Part shown: piece by piece, positions 8,381 through 17,258 of the stretch
Numbering within the stretch: position 1 is the first letter of the stretch
Layout of the letters: every line of letters begins with the position of its first letter
Origin: Flavobacteriales bacterium
GTDB taxonomy: Bacteria > Bacteroidota > Bacteroidia > Flavobacteriales_D > Crocinitomicaceae
Reading direction: 5' to 3'
NCBI GenBank assembly: GCA_947447525.1
Contig: CANFJL010000018.1
Coordinates: 1 to 33,834, forward strand
DNA: 33,834 nucleotides
Translations under genes and position numbers: made by a program
The notes under the pieces: generated by a model
Seen by the model: the letters and a program-made list of their open reading frames with translations, nothing else
The model's database searches: none
What the model was told of the DNA's origin: nothing

Positions 8381-9325
8381 ATGAGTGAAATTAAAAAAGT
8401 ACATTGTTTGATTATAGGTTCAGGTCCTGCGGGATATACTGCTGCAATATATGCGGCGAGAGCTGACATGAAACCTTTAATGTATGAAGGATTACAACCT
8501 GGCGGTCAATTAACAACCACCAATGAGGTTGAAAATTTTCCAGGTTATCCACAAGGAGTTACTGGACCAGAGATGATGGTGCAACTTAAAGAGCAAGCAC
8601 TTCGCTTTGAAACAGAAATTAAATCAGGTTTTATTGATAAAGTAGATTTCAGTGGGGACATTCATAAATGTTGGGCTGATGATGGAACTGAAATTCATGC
8701 AGAGACTGTAATTATTTCAACCGGTGCTTCTGCTAAATATCTTGGACTGCCAAGTGAACAAAAATATTTAGAAATGGGTGGTGGTGTTTCAGCTTGCGCA
8801 GTTTGTGATGGATTTTTCTATCGTGGACAAGAAACTGTAATTGTTGGTGCTGGAGATTCTGCCTGTGAAGAAGCACATTATCTTTCAAAACTATGTGCTA
8901 AAGTTACCATGCTCGTTAGAAAAGACTTTAGAGCTTCCAAAATAATGGCGGACCGCGTTAAGAAAACAGCAAATATTGAAATATTGTTTGATACAGAAAC
9001 ACTAGAAGTTTTAGGAGATGATAATGGAGTAACAGGTGCTAGAGTAATAAATTCTAAAACTAAGGAAGTTAAAGACATTCCTTGTACGGGATTCTTCGTA
9101 GCTATTGGTCATCAACCCAATACAGGAATATTTAAAGACTTTATCAATTTAGATGAAACAGGTTATATCAAGTATGAACAAGCAGGAACAAGTAAAACCA
9201 ATGTTGCTGGTGTATTTGTTGCTGGTGATGCTGCTGATAAAACTTACCGTCAAGCTATTACAGCTGCAGGAACAGGATGTATGGCAGCTTTAGATGCTGA
9301 GCGATATTTAGCTGCTAAACATTAA
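8381..9325 (+). CDS. trxB: Thioredoxin reductase (NADPH)
   Basis: 314 residues from the ATG at 8381 (MSEIKKVHC), the usual length for bacterial TrxB. The flavoenzyme passes electrons from NADPH through FAD and a CxxC disulfide to thioredoxin in the cytoplasm. Seen are the FAD-binding GSGPAGYTAAIYAARA near the N-terminus, the redox-active CAVC in SACAVCDGFFY at roughly 140, the NADPH-binding GAGDSACEEA, and the C-terminal FAD motif GVFVAGDAAD followed by RQAITAAGTGCMAALDAERYL. It has its own promoter and its own hairpin terminator, so it is a single-gene unit. Confidence 0.97.
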   Translation: MSEIKKVHCLIIGSGPAGYTAAIYAARADMKPLMYEGLQPGGQLTTTNEVENFPGYPQGVTGPEMMVQLKEQALRFETEIKSGFIDKVDFSGDIHKCWADDGTEIHAETVIISTGASAKYLGLPSEQKYLEMGGGVSACAVCDGFFYRGQETVIVGAGDSACEEAHYLSKLCAKVTMLVRKDFRASKIMADRVKKTANIEILFDTETLEVLGDDNGVTGARVINSKTKEVKDIPCTGFFVAIGHQPNTGIFKDFINLDETGYIKYEQAGTSKTNVAGVFVAGDAADKTYRQAITAAGTGCMAALDAERYLAAKH

Positions 9326-9337
9326 ATAATCATTGTT

Positions 9338-9370
9338 AAGGTGCTTTAGAAATAAAGCGCCTTATTTTTT
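9338..9370 (+). terminator. Rho-independent terminator of trxB, overlapping the phnA stop codon
   Basis: AAGGTGCTTTA (9338-9348) pairs with TAAAGCGCCTT (9353-9363): eleven pairs with one G-U, closed by a four-base loop and followed by six T (9365-9370). It lies 12 bases after the trxB stop. Its descending arm and T-run overlap the last codons of the convergent phnA-like gene. On the minus strand no T-run follows the hairpin. Confidence 0.8.
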
Positions 9371-9928
9371 GACATATTGGGTTAAAATGACAATGTTTTG
9401 TCCATTAACTTTTCCTTCAATTTGTTCTGCATTATCCGTAACCAAGCGAATATTGCGAACCGAAGTACCTCTTTTGGCTGTGAAGTTCGCTCCCCTAACC
9501 TCTAAATCTTTGGTTAGAACTATCGTATCACCTCCAAAAAGCTGTGCACCATTGCAGTCTAAGTGCTTGATAGCAAACTCATCTTCTAATCCTTCTTTTG
9601 CCCATTCTAATTCATCCTCAGTCAAATACATCATGTCTAGTAAGTCACTAGCCCAACCTTCCTGAGCATTTTGAGATAATAATCGATAAGATAGAACTTT
9701 TACTGCCGGAATTTCACTCCAAATACTTTCGTTCAAACAACGTAAGTGATTTAAATCAACTGGACTTTTGCCCGTAATCTGATCCAAACACTGTTCGCAC
9801 AAACAAGCACAATTTTCTACATAACTATCTGGCCTAGGAGCGACAACATGAAAAAACAAAGTGGAACTTTGGGTGCATAATTCACAATTTTCACCACTTC
9901 TCTCTTTTACTAATTTTTCTGCACTCAT
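9362..9928 (-). CDS. yjdM: PhnA/YjdM-family zinc-ribbon protein
   Basis: 188 residues. The N-terminal half holds a zinc-ribbon-like pattern (CELC at 16-19, then CACLCEQC at about 41-48). The C-terminal 70 residues match the PhnA/YjdM domain well: GAQLFGGDTIVLTKDLEVRGANFTAKRGT, then VRNIRL and IEGKVNGQNIVILTQYVKK. Despite the old name this family is not a phosphonoacetate hydrolase by sequence and its biochemical role is unsettled. It is somewhat longer than E. coli YjdM because of the segment between ribbon and PhnA domain. Single gene with a good -7 box, divergent from nuo. Confidence 0.85.
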   Translation of the reverse strand: MSAEKLVKERSGENCELCTQSSTLFFHVVAPRPDSYVENCACLCEQCLDQITGKSPVDLNHLRCLNESIWSEIPAVKVLSYRLLSQNAQEGWASDLLDMMYLTEDELEWAKEGLEDEFAIKHLDCNGAQLFGGDTIVLTKDLEVRGANFTAKRGTSVRNIRLVTDNAEQIEGKVNGQNIVILTQYVKK

Positions 9929-9956
9929 GCTCTTAGGTTATTTAATTATTAGAAGT

Positions 9957-9964
9957 CAAAGATA
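9957..9964 (-). promoter_or_regulatory. Candidate -7 element of the phnA-like gene
   Basis: The minus strand reads TATCTTTG (9964-9957), an exact TAnnTTTG match about 29 bases upstream of the ATG. No clear TTTG is seen at the -33 position. Confidence 0.45.
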
Positions 9965-10034
9965 GTTAAGATTTAAATAAGGATATTTAAAAATTGTTGG
10001 ATGAAAAAAAGTAGTAAAAAAAGTTAGCGAATTA

Positions 10035-10065
10035 CTTGATAGAATTAAACTAAAAGGTAAATTTG
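10035..10065 (+). promoter_or_regulatory. Candidate promoter of the nuo operon
   Basis: CTTG (10035-10038), 19 bases, then TAAATTTG (10058-10065) fits the Bacteroidota promoter with one mismatch in the upstream box. It would give a leader of about 95 bases before nuoA. The leader is AT-rich and no riboswitch-like structure is evident. It is the best candidate in the 238-base divergent space between phnA and nuoA. Confidence 0.5.
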
Positions 10066-10166
10066 TCCAACTTTTAAATCTATATAAGTCAAATAATTAC
10101 TTATATTTTTTATAAAAGCGCATAACGATTTGATTACAAGTGTTTTAGTTAAATAAATTTACATAA

Positions 10167-10541
10167 ATGAACGCAAGCTCCTCGAGTATATCTTATCTTC
10201 CTTTGCTTATCCAAATTGGTGTTGCATTAAGTTTTGTGGTTTTCACCTTATTTGTAACACATCTTTTGACACCTAGAATCAATTCTAAAAAGAAGGATGA
10301 AAATTTTGAATGTGGTATAGAATCTACTGGAAACGCTCGTTTTCCGGTTTCTATTCGGTATTTTATGACTGCTATATTATTTGTTTTGTTTGATGTAGAA
10401 GTTATTTTCTTTTACCCTTACGCAGTAAATTTCTACCAACTTAAACTAGAAGGCCTTTTGGCTGTTATAATGTTTGTTAGTTTTTTCTTAATTGGATTTC
10501 TATACGTTAGAAAAAAAGGAGCTTTAGAATGGGAAAAATAG
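10167..10541 (+). CDS. nuoA: NADH-quinone oxidoreductase subunit A
   Basis: 124 residues, three predicted membrane helices (about 12-35, 65-88, 95-115). The family signature FECGIESTGNAR...SIRYFMTAILFVLFDVEVIFFYPYAV is intact, including the acidic residues in the second helix. NuoA lies in the membrane arm near the quinone chamber. It is the first gene of the nuo operon; the nuoB start overlaps its end by 13 bases. Confidence 0.97.
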   Translation: MNASSSSISYLPLLIQIGVALSFVVFTLFVTHLLTPRINSKKKDENFECGIESTGNARFPVSIRYFMTAILFVLFDVEVIFFYPYAVNFYQLKLEGLLAVIMFVSFFLIGFLYVRKKGALEWEK

Positions 10542-11083
10542 AAGATGATCAAGTGATCAATGGAGAAGGTTATCAATTAACCAAACTCGATAAAGCAGTT
10601 GCGCTTGCAAGAGCCAACTCAGTATGGCCATTACCCTTTGCTACATCATGTTGTGGTATTGAATTTATGGCTACTATGGGAAGTGCCTACGATATGTCGC
10701 GTTTCGGGATGGAAAGAATGTCCTTCTCTCCAAGACAGGCAGATTTATTAATCGTAGCGGGTACTATTTCAAAAAAATTAGGTCCTGTATTGAAACAAGT
10801 ATACGAGCAAATGTCAGAGCCTAAATGGGTTTTGTCAGTAGGTGCTTGTGCTTCTTCAGGTGGGATATTTGATACTTATAGTGTATTACAAGGAATTGAT
10901 AGAATTATTCCAGTTGATGTTTATGTACCTGGATGTCCGCCCCGCCCTGAACAAATTATTGATGGTGTAATGAATATTCACAGATTGGTGAAGAACGAAT
11001 CCATGAGAAGAAGATACAGTGAAGAATACAAACACTTGATGGACGACTATAAAATTGAAATTAATAATGGAGACAATGACTAA
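10529..11083 (+). CDS. nuoB: NADH-quinone oxidoreductase subunit B
   Basis: 184 residues. NuoB carries the terminal [4Fe-4S] cluster N2 that reduces quinone. The adjacent cysteines C41-C42 (TSCCGIEFMAT), the cysteine in GACASSGG and the one in VPGCPPRPEQ give the four expected ligands. The frame overlaps both nuoA (13 bases) and nuoC, suggesting translational coupling. Confidence 0.97.
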   Translation: MGKIEDDQVINGEGYQLTKLDKAVALARANSVWPLPFATSCCGIEFMATMGSAYDMSRFGMERMSFSPRQADLLIVAGTISKKLGPVLKQVYEQMSEPKWVLSVGACASSGGIFDTYSVLQGIDRIIPVDVYVPGCPPRPEQIIDGVMNIHRLVKNESMRRRYSEEYKHLMDDYKIEINNGDND

Positions 11084-11576
11084 TCAAGAGCTATTAGACA
11101 GAATTAATATTTTATTTTCTGCAGATGTCATTACTTCAGAAGTACAATTCGATACACTTATTCTTGAAGTATCTCCTTTAAAAGTTCATGAAATTATTCT
11201 TGGATTAAAAAATGATAGTGAACTTTCTTTCAATTTTCTAACCTTACTGGGCGCAGTTCATTATCCGGATAATAAGGATCGTGAGATTGCAATGGTCTAT
11301 CATTTACACAGTTGGAAAAACAATTGCAGACTTCGCATAAAAGCTTATATGGGAATTGAAAAACCAGAAATTGCAACAATCACTGACATCTTTGATGGTG
11401 CCAATTGGCTAGAGAGGGAAACATATGATTTTTTCGGTGTTAATTTTATTGGACATCCTAACATGAAAAGGATTCTTAATGAAGACAGCATGAATTATTT
11501 CCCATTAAGAAAAGAATTTGCCCTGGAAGATGGGACAAGAGAAGATAAAGACGATCGTTATTTTGGACGCATTTAA
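11067..11576 (+). CDS. nuoC: NADH-quinone oxidoreductase subunit C
   Basis: 169 residues from the ATG at 11067; an equally plausible ATG at 11076 (MTNQELL) gives 166. A TTG at 11055 is less likely. This is the separate 30-kDa-type subunit, not a NuoCD fusion. It holds the conserved DIFDGANWLERETYDFFGV and GHPNMKRILNEDSMNYFPLRKEF. The subunit is part of the peripheral arm and contacts NuoD and NuoB. It overlaps the nuoB end and is followed by nuoD after 9 bases. Confidence 0.95.
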   Translation: METMTNQELLDRINILFSADVITSEVQFDTLILEVSPLKVHEIILGLKNDSELSFNFLTLLGAVHYPDNKDREIAMVYHLHSWKNNCRLRIKAYMGIEKPEIATITDIFDGANWLERETYDFFGVNFIGHPNMKRILNEDSMNYFPLRKEFALEDGTREDKDDRYFGRI

Positions 11577-11585
11577 ATTTTTGAC

Positions 11586-12818
11586 ATGAGTAACATTAAA
11601 GAAAAAATATACGATAGTCCAGCAGAGTTTTATAACTCTAAAGAAACCATTGACGGAGATATCGCAACCATTAATTTTGGTCCAACGCATCCTGCAACGC
11701 ATGGTATTTTTCAGAATATCCTTCAAGTAGATGGTGAAAAAATTATTTCATCAGAACAAACAGTTGGATACATCCACCGTGCATTTGAAAAATTAGCAGA
11801 AAGAAGACCTTACAATCAAATTACACCCATAACGGATCGCTTAAATTATTGCTCCTCTCCTATTAACAATTTAGGTTGGCACATGACCGTTGAAAAACTA
11901 ATTGGTGCGGAAATTCCTAAAAGAGTTCAATACATGAGGGTTATTATTATGGAACTTGCTAGAATTGCAGATCATTTGATTTGTGACTCAGTTGTTGGGG
12001 TTGATACTGGTGCATTGACGAGTTTCTTTTATCCTTTTCAAGAAAGGGAGAAAATATATGAATTGTATGAAGAAATTTGTGGCGCTCGATTAACAACAAA
12101 TATTGGTCGTATTGGAGGATTTGAACGTGATTTTACACCTGTTTTTCACACCAAATTAAAAGAGTTTTTAAAGACTTTCCCTAAGATCTTTGCTGAATGG
12201 GATTCCATGTTAGCACGCAATCGAATTTTCATGGATCGCACGCAAGGTACTGGACCTATTTCAGCTGAACGCGCTTTGGCATACGGATTTACAGGACCGA
12301 ATTTAAGAGCCGCTGGTGTTGATTATGATGTTCGTGTCATGAAGCCTTATTCTTCATATGAAGATTTTGATTTCATTATTCCTGTAGGTGTCAATGGAGA
12401 TACTTATGATCGATTCATGGTGCGTCAAGAGGAAATTAGACAAAGTATTCGCATCATTGAACAAGCCTATAACAATCTACCCGAAGGACCTTATAAAGCT
12501 GATGTTCCTGATTTTTACCTTCCACCAAAAGAGGATGTTTATAACAACATGGAGGCTTTGATTTATCACTTTAAGATTGTAATGGGTGAATCTAAAATTC
12601 CAGCTGGAGAAGTATACCACAGTGTTGAAGGAGGAAATGGAGAATTGGGTTATTACCTAATTAGTGATGGCGGACGAGCTCCATATCGCTTGCAATTTAG
12701 AAGACCTTGTTTTATTTATTACCAAGCCTATCCTGAAATGATAACTGGACAAACCATTAGTGATGCCGTGATTACTTTAAGTAGTATGAATGTTATCGCA
12801 GGAGAATTAGACGCATAA
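11586..12818 (+). CDS. nuoD: NADH-quinone oxidoreductase subunit D
   Basis: 410 residues, the 49-kDa subunit that forms the quinone-binding pocket with NuoB. Conserved stretches include INFGPTHPATHG near the N-terminus, YIHRAFEKLAERR, the RLNYCSSP segment, the VGVDTGALTSFFYPFQEREKIYELYE region, and the C-terminal SVEGGNGELGYYLISDGG...PYRLQFRRPCF. The gene lies two bases ahead of nuoE. Confidence 0.97.
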   Translation: MSNIKEKIYDSPAEFYNSKETIDGDIATINFGPTHPATHGIFQNILQVDGEKIISSEQTVGYIHRAFEKLAERRPYNQITPITDRLNYCSSPINNLGWHMTVEKLIGAEIPKRVQYMRVIIMELARIADHLICDSVVGVDTGALTSFFYPFQEREKIYELYEEICGARLTTNIGRIGGFERDFTPVFHTKLKEFLKTFPKIFAEWDSMLARNRIFMDRTQGTGPISAERALAYGFTGPNLRAAGVDYDVRVMKPYSSYEDFDFIIPVGVNGDTYDRFMVRQEEIRQSIRIIEQAYNNLPEGPYKADVPDFYLPPKEDVYNNMEALIYHFKIVMGESKIPAGEVYHSVEGGNGELGYYLISDGGRAPYRLQFRRPCFIYYQAYPEMITGQTISDAVITLSSMNVIAGELDA

Positions 12819-12820
12819 AT

Positions 12821-13351
12821 ATGAAAAGAGATACCACTGCCTTATCGAGTGCTGAAAAAATTAGTTTTAGCCCAGAAATGAAATCACAATTTGAAGAGAT
12901 TGTACAACAATTTCCTGACGGTAAAGAAAAAAGTGCCTTAATTAGAATCTTACATATTGTTCAAACTGAATTTGGTTGGTTGAGTCCTTCAGCTATGAAT
13001 TCTGTAGCAGATTACTTGAAAATTGAAGCTATTGAAGTTTATGAGGTGGCTACTTTTTATACCATGTTCCATGTAAATCCAGTTGGAACGCATGTTTTTG
13101 AGGTTTGTAGAACCGGTCCTTGTATGTTGTTGGGTAGTGATCATATCATCTCTTATATTGAAGATAAATTAAAAATTAAGGTGGGTGAAACAACAACAGA
13201 TGGAGCTTTTACTTTGAAAACTGCAGAATGCTTAGGTGCCTGTGGTTATGCACCTGTTTTGCAATGCAAGTATAAATTCCATGAGCATTTAACCAAAGAG
13301 AAAGTTGATATATTAATAGATGCTTACCGTAAAGGTATTGTCGAAAATTAA
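12821..13351 (+). CDS. nuoE: NADH-quinone oxidoreductase subunit E ([2Fe-2S], thioredoxin-like)
   Basis: 176 residues. NuoE carries cluster N1a and docks on NuoF in the NADH-oxidising tip. The four ligands C96, C101 (VCRTGPCMLLG) and C137, C141 (ECLGACGYAP) are all present, after the helical YEVATFYTMFHVNPVG segment. Its presence with nuoF and nuoG shows that the organism has the complete NADH-input module, unlike many Bacteroidales whose 11-subunit complex lacks NuoEFG. Confidence 0.97.
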   Translation: MKRDTTALSSAEKISFSPEMKSQFEEIVQQFPDGKEKSALIRILHIVQTEFGWLSPSAMNSVADYLKIEAIEVYEVATFYTMFHVNPVGTHVFEVCRTGPCMLLGSDHIISYIEDKLKIKVGETTTDGAFTLKTAECLGACGYAPVLQCKYKFHEHLTKEKVDILIDAYRKGIVEN

Positions 13352-13358
13352 GCGCTGA

Positions 13359-14702
13359 ATGAATAATAGAAAATTACTTCTAGAAAATATTGACATTCAA
13401 GGTATTGAATCATTCGATATTTACCGTAAAAATGGTGGTTATCGTTCGGTGGAAAAGGCCTTAAAAAAAATGTCACCCGAAGAAATTGTTGAAGAGGTTA
13501 AAATCTCAGGTCTTAGAGGTCGAGGTGGCGCTGGATTTCCTACGGGAATGAAATGGTCTTTCTTGGCTAAGCCTGAAGGTGTTCCAAGATATTTGGTTTG
13601 TAATGCTGATGAATCAGAACCAGGGACTTTCAAGGATCGTTATTTGATGGAGAAACTTCCTCATTTATTGATTGAAGGAATGATTACATCAAGTTACGCT
13701 CTTGGCGCTAATTTGTCCTTTATTTATATCCGAGGTGAATTCATGTATATTCTTCATATCCTAGAAAAAGCAATCGCTGAAGCAAAAGCAAATGGTTTTT
13801 TAGGGAAAAATATTCTAGGATCTGGATATGATTTAGAATTACGCGTTGTACCCGGCGGAGGCGCATACATTTGCGGAGAAGAAACAGCACTTCTAGAATC
13901 GCTTGAAGGAAAAAGAGGAAACCCAAGAATTAAACCGCCTTTTCCTGCTGTTAAAGGTTTATGGGGTTGTCCAACAGTGGTGAATAATGTAGAAAGTATT
14001 GCTGCAGTGGTTCCCATTGTTAATGATGGAGGTGCTGCATATGCTCAAATTGGAATTGGAAAAAGTACTGGAACTAAATTAATATCAGCTTGTGGAAATT
14101 TGGCTAGACCAGGTGTTTATGAGATTGAAATGGGAATGACCGTTGAGGAATTTATCTATGGTGATGATTACTGTAGAGGAATTGCCAATGGTAAAAAATT
14201 AAAAGCTTGTATTCCAGGTGGATCATCCGTTCCAATTCTGCCTCACTTTCTTGTATGTAAAACTGCCGCTGGAGAAGATCGCTTAATGTCTTATGAAAGT
14301 TTGTCTGATGGAGGTTTCGCTTCTGGTTCTATGTTAGGCTCTGGTGGATTTATAGTTTTTGATGAAGATCAATGTATCGTTAGAAATACCTATAATTTTG
14401 CTCGTTTTTATGCCCATGAATCTTGTGGTCAATGTTCGCCATGTAGAGAAGGAACAGGATGGATGGAAAAAGTATTGCATCGACTAGAAAATGGTCATGG
14501 AAATATGCGTGACATTGATTTATTAGAAGAAATTAATAAGAAAATTGAGGGGAATACTATTTGTCCTCTTGGAGATGCTGCTGCTTGGCCAGTTGCTGCC
14601 GCTATTCGCCATTTTAGAGCAGAATTTGAATGGCATGTGACGCATCCTGAAGAAGCTCAGAAAAGAAATTTTGGTTTAATTCAACAAGTTGTGACTGCCT
14701 AG
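13359..14702 (+). CDS. nuoF: NADH-quinone oxidoreductase subunit F (NADH/FMN-binding)
   Basis: 447 residues. NuoF oxidises NADH through FMN and passes electrons to cluster N3. Readable are the FMN/NADH glycine loop GLRGRGGAGFPTGMKW (51-66), NADESEPGTFKDR (82-94), the Gly-rich GGGAYICGEETALLESLEG, and the N3 ligands C356, C359, C362 (SCGQCSPCREGTGW) plus C402 (TICPLGD). Full length for the family; no frameshift. Confidence 0.98.
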   Translation: MNNRKLLLENIDIQGIESFDIYRKNGGYRSVEKALKKMSPEEIVEEVKISGLRGRGGAGFPTGMKWSFLAKPEGVPRYLVCNADESEPGTFKDRYLMEKLPHLLIEGMITSSYALGANLSFIYIRGEFMYILHILEKAIAEAKANGFLGKNILGSGYDLELRVVPGGGAYICGEETALLESLEGKRGNPRIKPPFPAVKGLWGCPTVVNNVESIAAVVPIVNDGGAAYAQIGIGKSTGTKLISACGNLARPGVYEIEMGMTVEEFIYGDDYCRGIANGKKLKACIPGGSSVPILPHFLVCKTAAGEDRLMSYESLSDGGFASGSMLGSGGFIVFDEDQCIVRNTYNFARFYAHESCGQCSPCREGTGWMEKVLHRLENGHGNMRDIDLLEEINKKIEGNTICPLGDAAAWPVAAAIRHFRAEFEWHVTHPEEAQKRNFGLIQQVVTA

Positions 14703-14713
14703 AAATTTGTAAT

Positions 14714-15676
14714 ATGATAAAAGTAACGATTGACGATATTGAGGTTGAGGTTGAAGCTGGAACAAGTATCTTAAATGCTGCCCGTAAAATTGGCGGTGAA
14801 GTTGTTCCCCCTGCCATGTGTTATTATAGCAAATTACCCGGAACAGGTGGTAAATGCCGTACTTGTCTGGTTGAAGTTGCAGCTGGTTCTGCAGCGGACC
14901 CTCGTCCAATGCCTAAATTGGTAGCTTCTTGTTCTACTCCTGCATCTGATGGTATGGTAGTAAAAAATAAAACAAGTCAACGCGTGCACGACAATAGAGG
15001 AGCTGTAGTTGAATTTCTTTTGATAAATCACCCTTTAGATTGTCCCGTTTGTGATCAAGCTGGTGAATGTAATTTGCAGGACTTAGGATATACCCACGGA
15101 AATGCAACCACACGTTACGAAGAGGAAAGACGCACTTTTGAACCAATCGATATAGGAGATAAAATTAAATTGCATATGAATCGCTGTATTCTATGCTATC
15201 GATGTGTTGAAGTAGCCAATCAATTGACCAATCAACGCGTTCATGGGGTACTAAATCGTGGTGAACATGCCGAAATTAGTACTTACATCGAGCATGCCAT
15301 TGATAATGATTTCTCAGGAAATATGATCGATGTATGTCCCGTTGGAGCGCTTACCGATAAAACTTTCAGATTTAAAAGTCGTGTGTGGTTCTTAAAACCA
15401 ATGGAAGCGACTTGCGCTTGTACTAAATGCTCTGGATCAGTTGTTTTATGGATGTTTGGTAAAGAGATTTATCGTGTTACCGCAAGGAAAGATAAGTACG
15501 GGGAAGTAGAAAATATTGGTGATAAAACAGCTTGGATTTGTAACGAATGTCGTTTTGAGAAAAAAGATCTTGCTAAATGGAATGTAATCGGACCAAGAGT
15601 TATTGATAGACATTCTGTAATTTCTCAAGGAAAGTATGAGACGAATATTGAACCAACAATTAAAAAATTAAGTTAA
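14714..15676 (+). CDS. nuoG: NADH-quinone oxidoreductase subunit G, short form without the molybdopterin-type domain
   Basis: 320 residues, about a third of E. coli NuoG (about 900). The iron-sulfur half is complete: [2Fe-2S] N1b ligands C36, C48, C51, C73; N5 ligands H106, C110, C113, C119 (NHPLDCPVCDQAGEC); N4 ligands C158, C161, C164, C208 (CILCYRC...CPVGAL). A third cysteine group, C234, C236, C239 with C276 and C279, lies where the N7 cluster sits in long NuoGs, so an extra cluster is possible. The protein then ends where the molybdopterin-oxidoreductase-like fold would begin. The stop overlaps the nuoH start by one base (TAATG), so the short length is not caused by a nearby frameshift. 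Such short forms are known in Bacteroidota. Confidence 0.95.
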   Translation: MIKVTIDDIEVEVEAGTSILNAARKIGGEVVPPAMCYYSKLPGTGGKCRTCLVEVAAGSAADPRPMPKLVASCSTPASDGMVVKNKTSQRVHDNRGAVVEFLLINHPLDCPVCDQAGECNLQDLGYTHGNATTRYEEERRTFEPIDIGDKIKLHMNRCILCYRCVEVANQLTNQRVHGVLNRGEHAEISTYIEHAIDNDFSGNMIDVCPVGALTDKTFRFKSRVWFLKPMEATCACTKCSGSVVLWMFGKEIYRVTARKDKYGEVENIGDKTAWICNECRFEKKDLAKWNVIGPRVIDRHSVISQGKYETNIEPTIKKLS

Positions 15677-16710
15677 TGGATACAGCATTATTAATCGAAA
15701 AGTTGGTTTTAGTTGTTTTGTTATTCCTGGTTTCTCTAGGGATTGCAGCCTACTCTACTTACTTTGAACGAAAACTTGCCGCTTGGATTCAAGATCGTGT
15801 TGGACCAGATAGAGCCGGACCCTTTGGAATTCTTCAGCCGATTGCGGATGGTGTAAAGATGTTCATGAAAGAAGATTTTACTCCTAAGAATGCCGATCGT
15901 TGGTTGTTTATTCTTGGACCTGGAATTGCCATGTTTACAGCGCTTATTACCAGTTCTATTGTTCCTTGGGGGACAGATTTATACCTTTTTGGCCGAACCA
16001 TTGTTTTGCAAGTCGCTGATTTTAACATTGGGATCTTGTTTGTTTTTGGGACTATTTCAATCGGTGTATATGGAATTATGATCGGTGGTTGGGCATCCAA
16101 CAATAAATATTCTCTTTATGGTGCGATTCGTGCCTCATCTCAAATGATTTCATATGAATTGGCCATGGGTATTTCAGCCATTACTATTATTATGATGTCT
16201 GGAAGTCTTGGTTTAACAGATATCGTGAAATCACAACATGGAATGAATTGGAATATTTTCTATCAACCTGTTTGTTTTTTAGTATTCTTTATCTGTGCCC
16301 TGGCAGAAACAAATCGAGCTCCTTTTGATTTACCTGAATGTGAATCAGAATTAATCGGTGGATATCATACAGAGTACAGTTCTATGAAATTAGGTTTATT
16401 TCTATTTGCTGAATATGTTTCGATGTTCGTTTCTTCTGCTATTATTTCTATCTTATTCTTTGGTGGTTATAATTTCCCAGGAATGGACCATTTTAGCGGA
16501 AATACTCTAGCACTATTAAGTGTTTTGGTGTTTTTTGCCAAAATTTTCTTCTTCATCTTTGTTATTATGTGGATCCGTTGGACTATTCCTAGGTTTCGTT
16601 TTGATCAATTAATGCACTTAGGTTGGAAAGTTTTAATTCCAATTGCTATTATAAATTTGATGCTTACGGGTATTGTTATCGCCTTTCATGAAGGTTGGTT
16701 TTTAAATTAA
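15676..16710 (+). CDS. nuoH: NADH-quinone oxidoreductase subunit H
   Basis: 344 residues with about eight hydrophobic helices. NuoH links the membrane arm to the peripheral arm and forms the quinone entry path. Diagnostic are YFERKLAAWIQDRVGPDRAGPFGILQPIADGVKMFMKEDF near the N-terminus and ETNRAPFDLPECESELIGGYHTEYSSMKLGLFLFAEY in the middle. The start codon overlaps the nuoG stop. Confidence 0.97.
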   Translation: MDTALLIEKLVLVVLLFLVSLGIAAYSTYFERKLAAWIQDRVGPDRAGPFGILQPIADGVKMFMKEDFTPKNADRWLFILGPGIAMFTALITSSIVPWGTDLYLFGRTIVLQVADFNIGILFVFGTISIGVYGIMIGGWASNNKYSLYGAIRASSQMISYELAMGISAITIIMMSGSLGLTDIVKSQHGMNWNIFYQPVCFLVFFICALAETNRAPFDLPECESELIGGYHTEYSSMKLGLFLFAEYVSMFVSSAIISILFFGGYNFPGMDHFSGNTLALLSVLVFFAKIFFFIFVIMWIRWTIPRFRFDQLMHLGWKVLIPIAIINLMLTGIVIAFHEGWFLN

Positions 16711-16715
16711 ATGGA

Positions 16716-17258
16716 ATGGAAAGTTTAACGAATAGAAAACGAGTTGTTTCGGATAAACCCATGACTTTTTTAGAAAAGTTGTACTTGCCGGCAATTTGGG
16801 GAGGTATGTTTATTACACTTAAACATATTTTTAAAAAGAATCATACGATTAAATATCCTGAAGAACAAAGGGTATTTGCTCCAGTTTATCGCGGTATGCA
16901 TGTCCTGAAAAGAGACGAAGAAGGTCGTGAAAATTGTACTGCTTGTGGTCTTTGTGCTGTGGCTTGTCCAGCTGAAGCGATTACCATGGTGGCAGAAGAG
17001 AGAAAAAAAGGAGAAGAGCATTTGTATCGAGAAGAAAAATACGCTGCTTCTTATGAAATTAATATGCTGCGTTGTATTTTCTGTGGACTTTGTGAAGAAG
17101 CTTGTCCTAAAGAAGCAGTTTTTTTAACAGATCGTATTGTTCCAACTGAATTTGATCGAAATGATTTTATTTATGATAAATCAGTTTTGGTAGAACCAAT
17201 AAATGACCGAATAGATATAACTAAGCGTCAAAACACAGGTAAAAGAGGAGTAATATGA
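16716..17258 (+). CDS. nuoI: NADH-quinone oxidoreductase subunit I (2x[4Fe-4S] ferredoxin)
   Basis: 180 residues from the ATG at 16716; a TTG at 16695 would overlap nuoH, and the ATG at 16711 is out of frame. NuoI carries clusters N6a and N6b between NuoG and NuoB. The two ferredoxin motifs are C74, C77, C80, C84 (CTACGLCAVACPAEAI) and C120, C123, C126, C130 (CIFCGLCEEACPKEAV). Its stop overlaps the nuoJ start (ATGA). Confidence 0.97.
   Translation: MESLTNRKRVVSDKPMTFLEKLYLPAIWGGMFITLKHIFKKNHTIKYPEEQRVFAPVYRGMHVLKRDEEGRENCTACGLCAVACPAEAITMVAEERKKGEEHLYREEKYAASYEINMLRCIFCGLCEEACPKEAVFLTDRIVPTEFDRNDFIYDKSVLVEPINDRIDITKRQNTGKRGVI

Noticed and set aside
10121..10130. CATAAC upstream of nuoA as an attC arm
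   Set aside because: No GTTATG partner nearby and the flanks are AT-rich leader; chance occurrence.
13754..14017. Minus-strand open frames inside nuoF
   Set aside because: Low-complexity antisense shadows of a strongly conserved gene.
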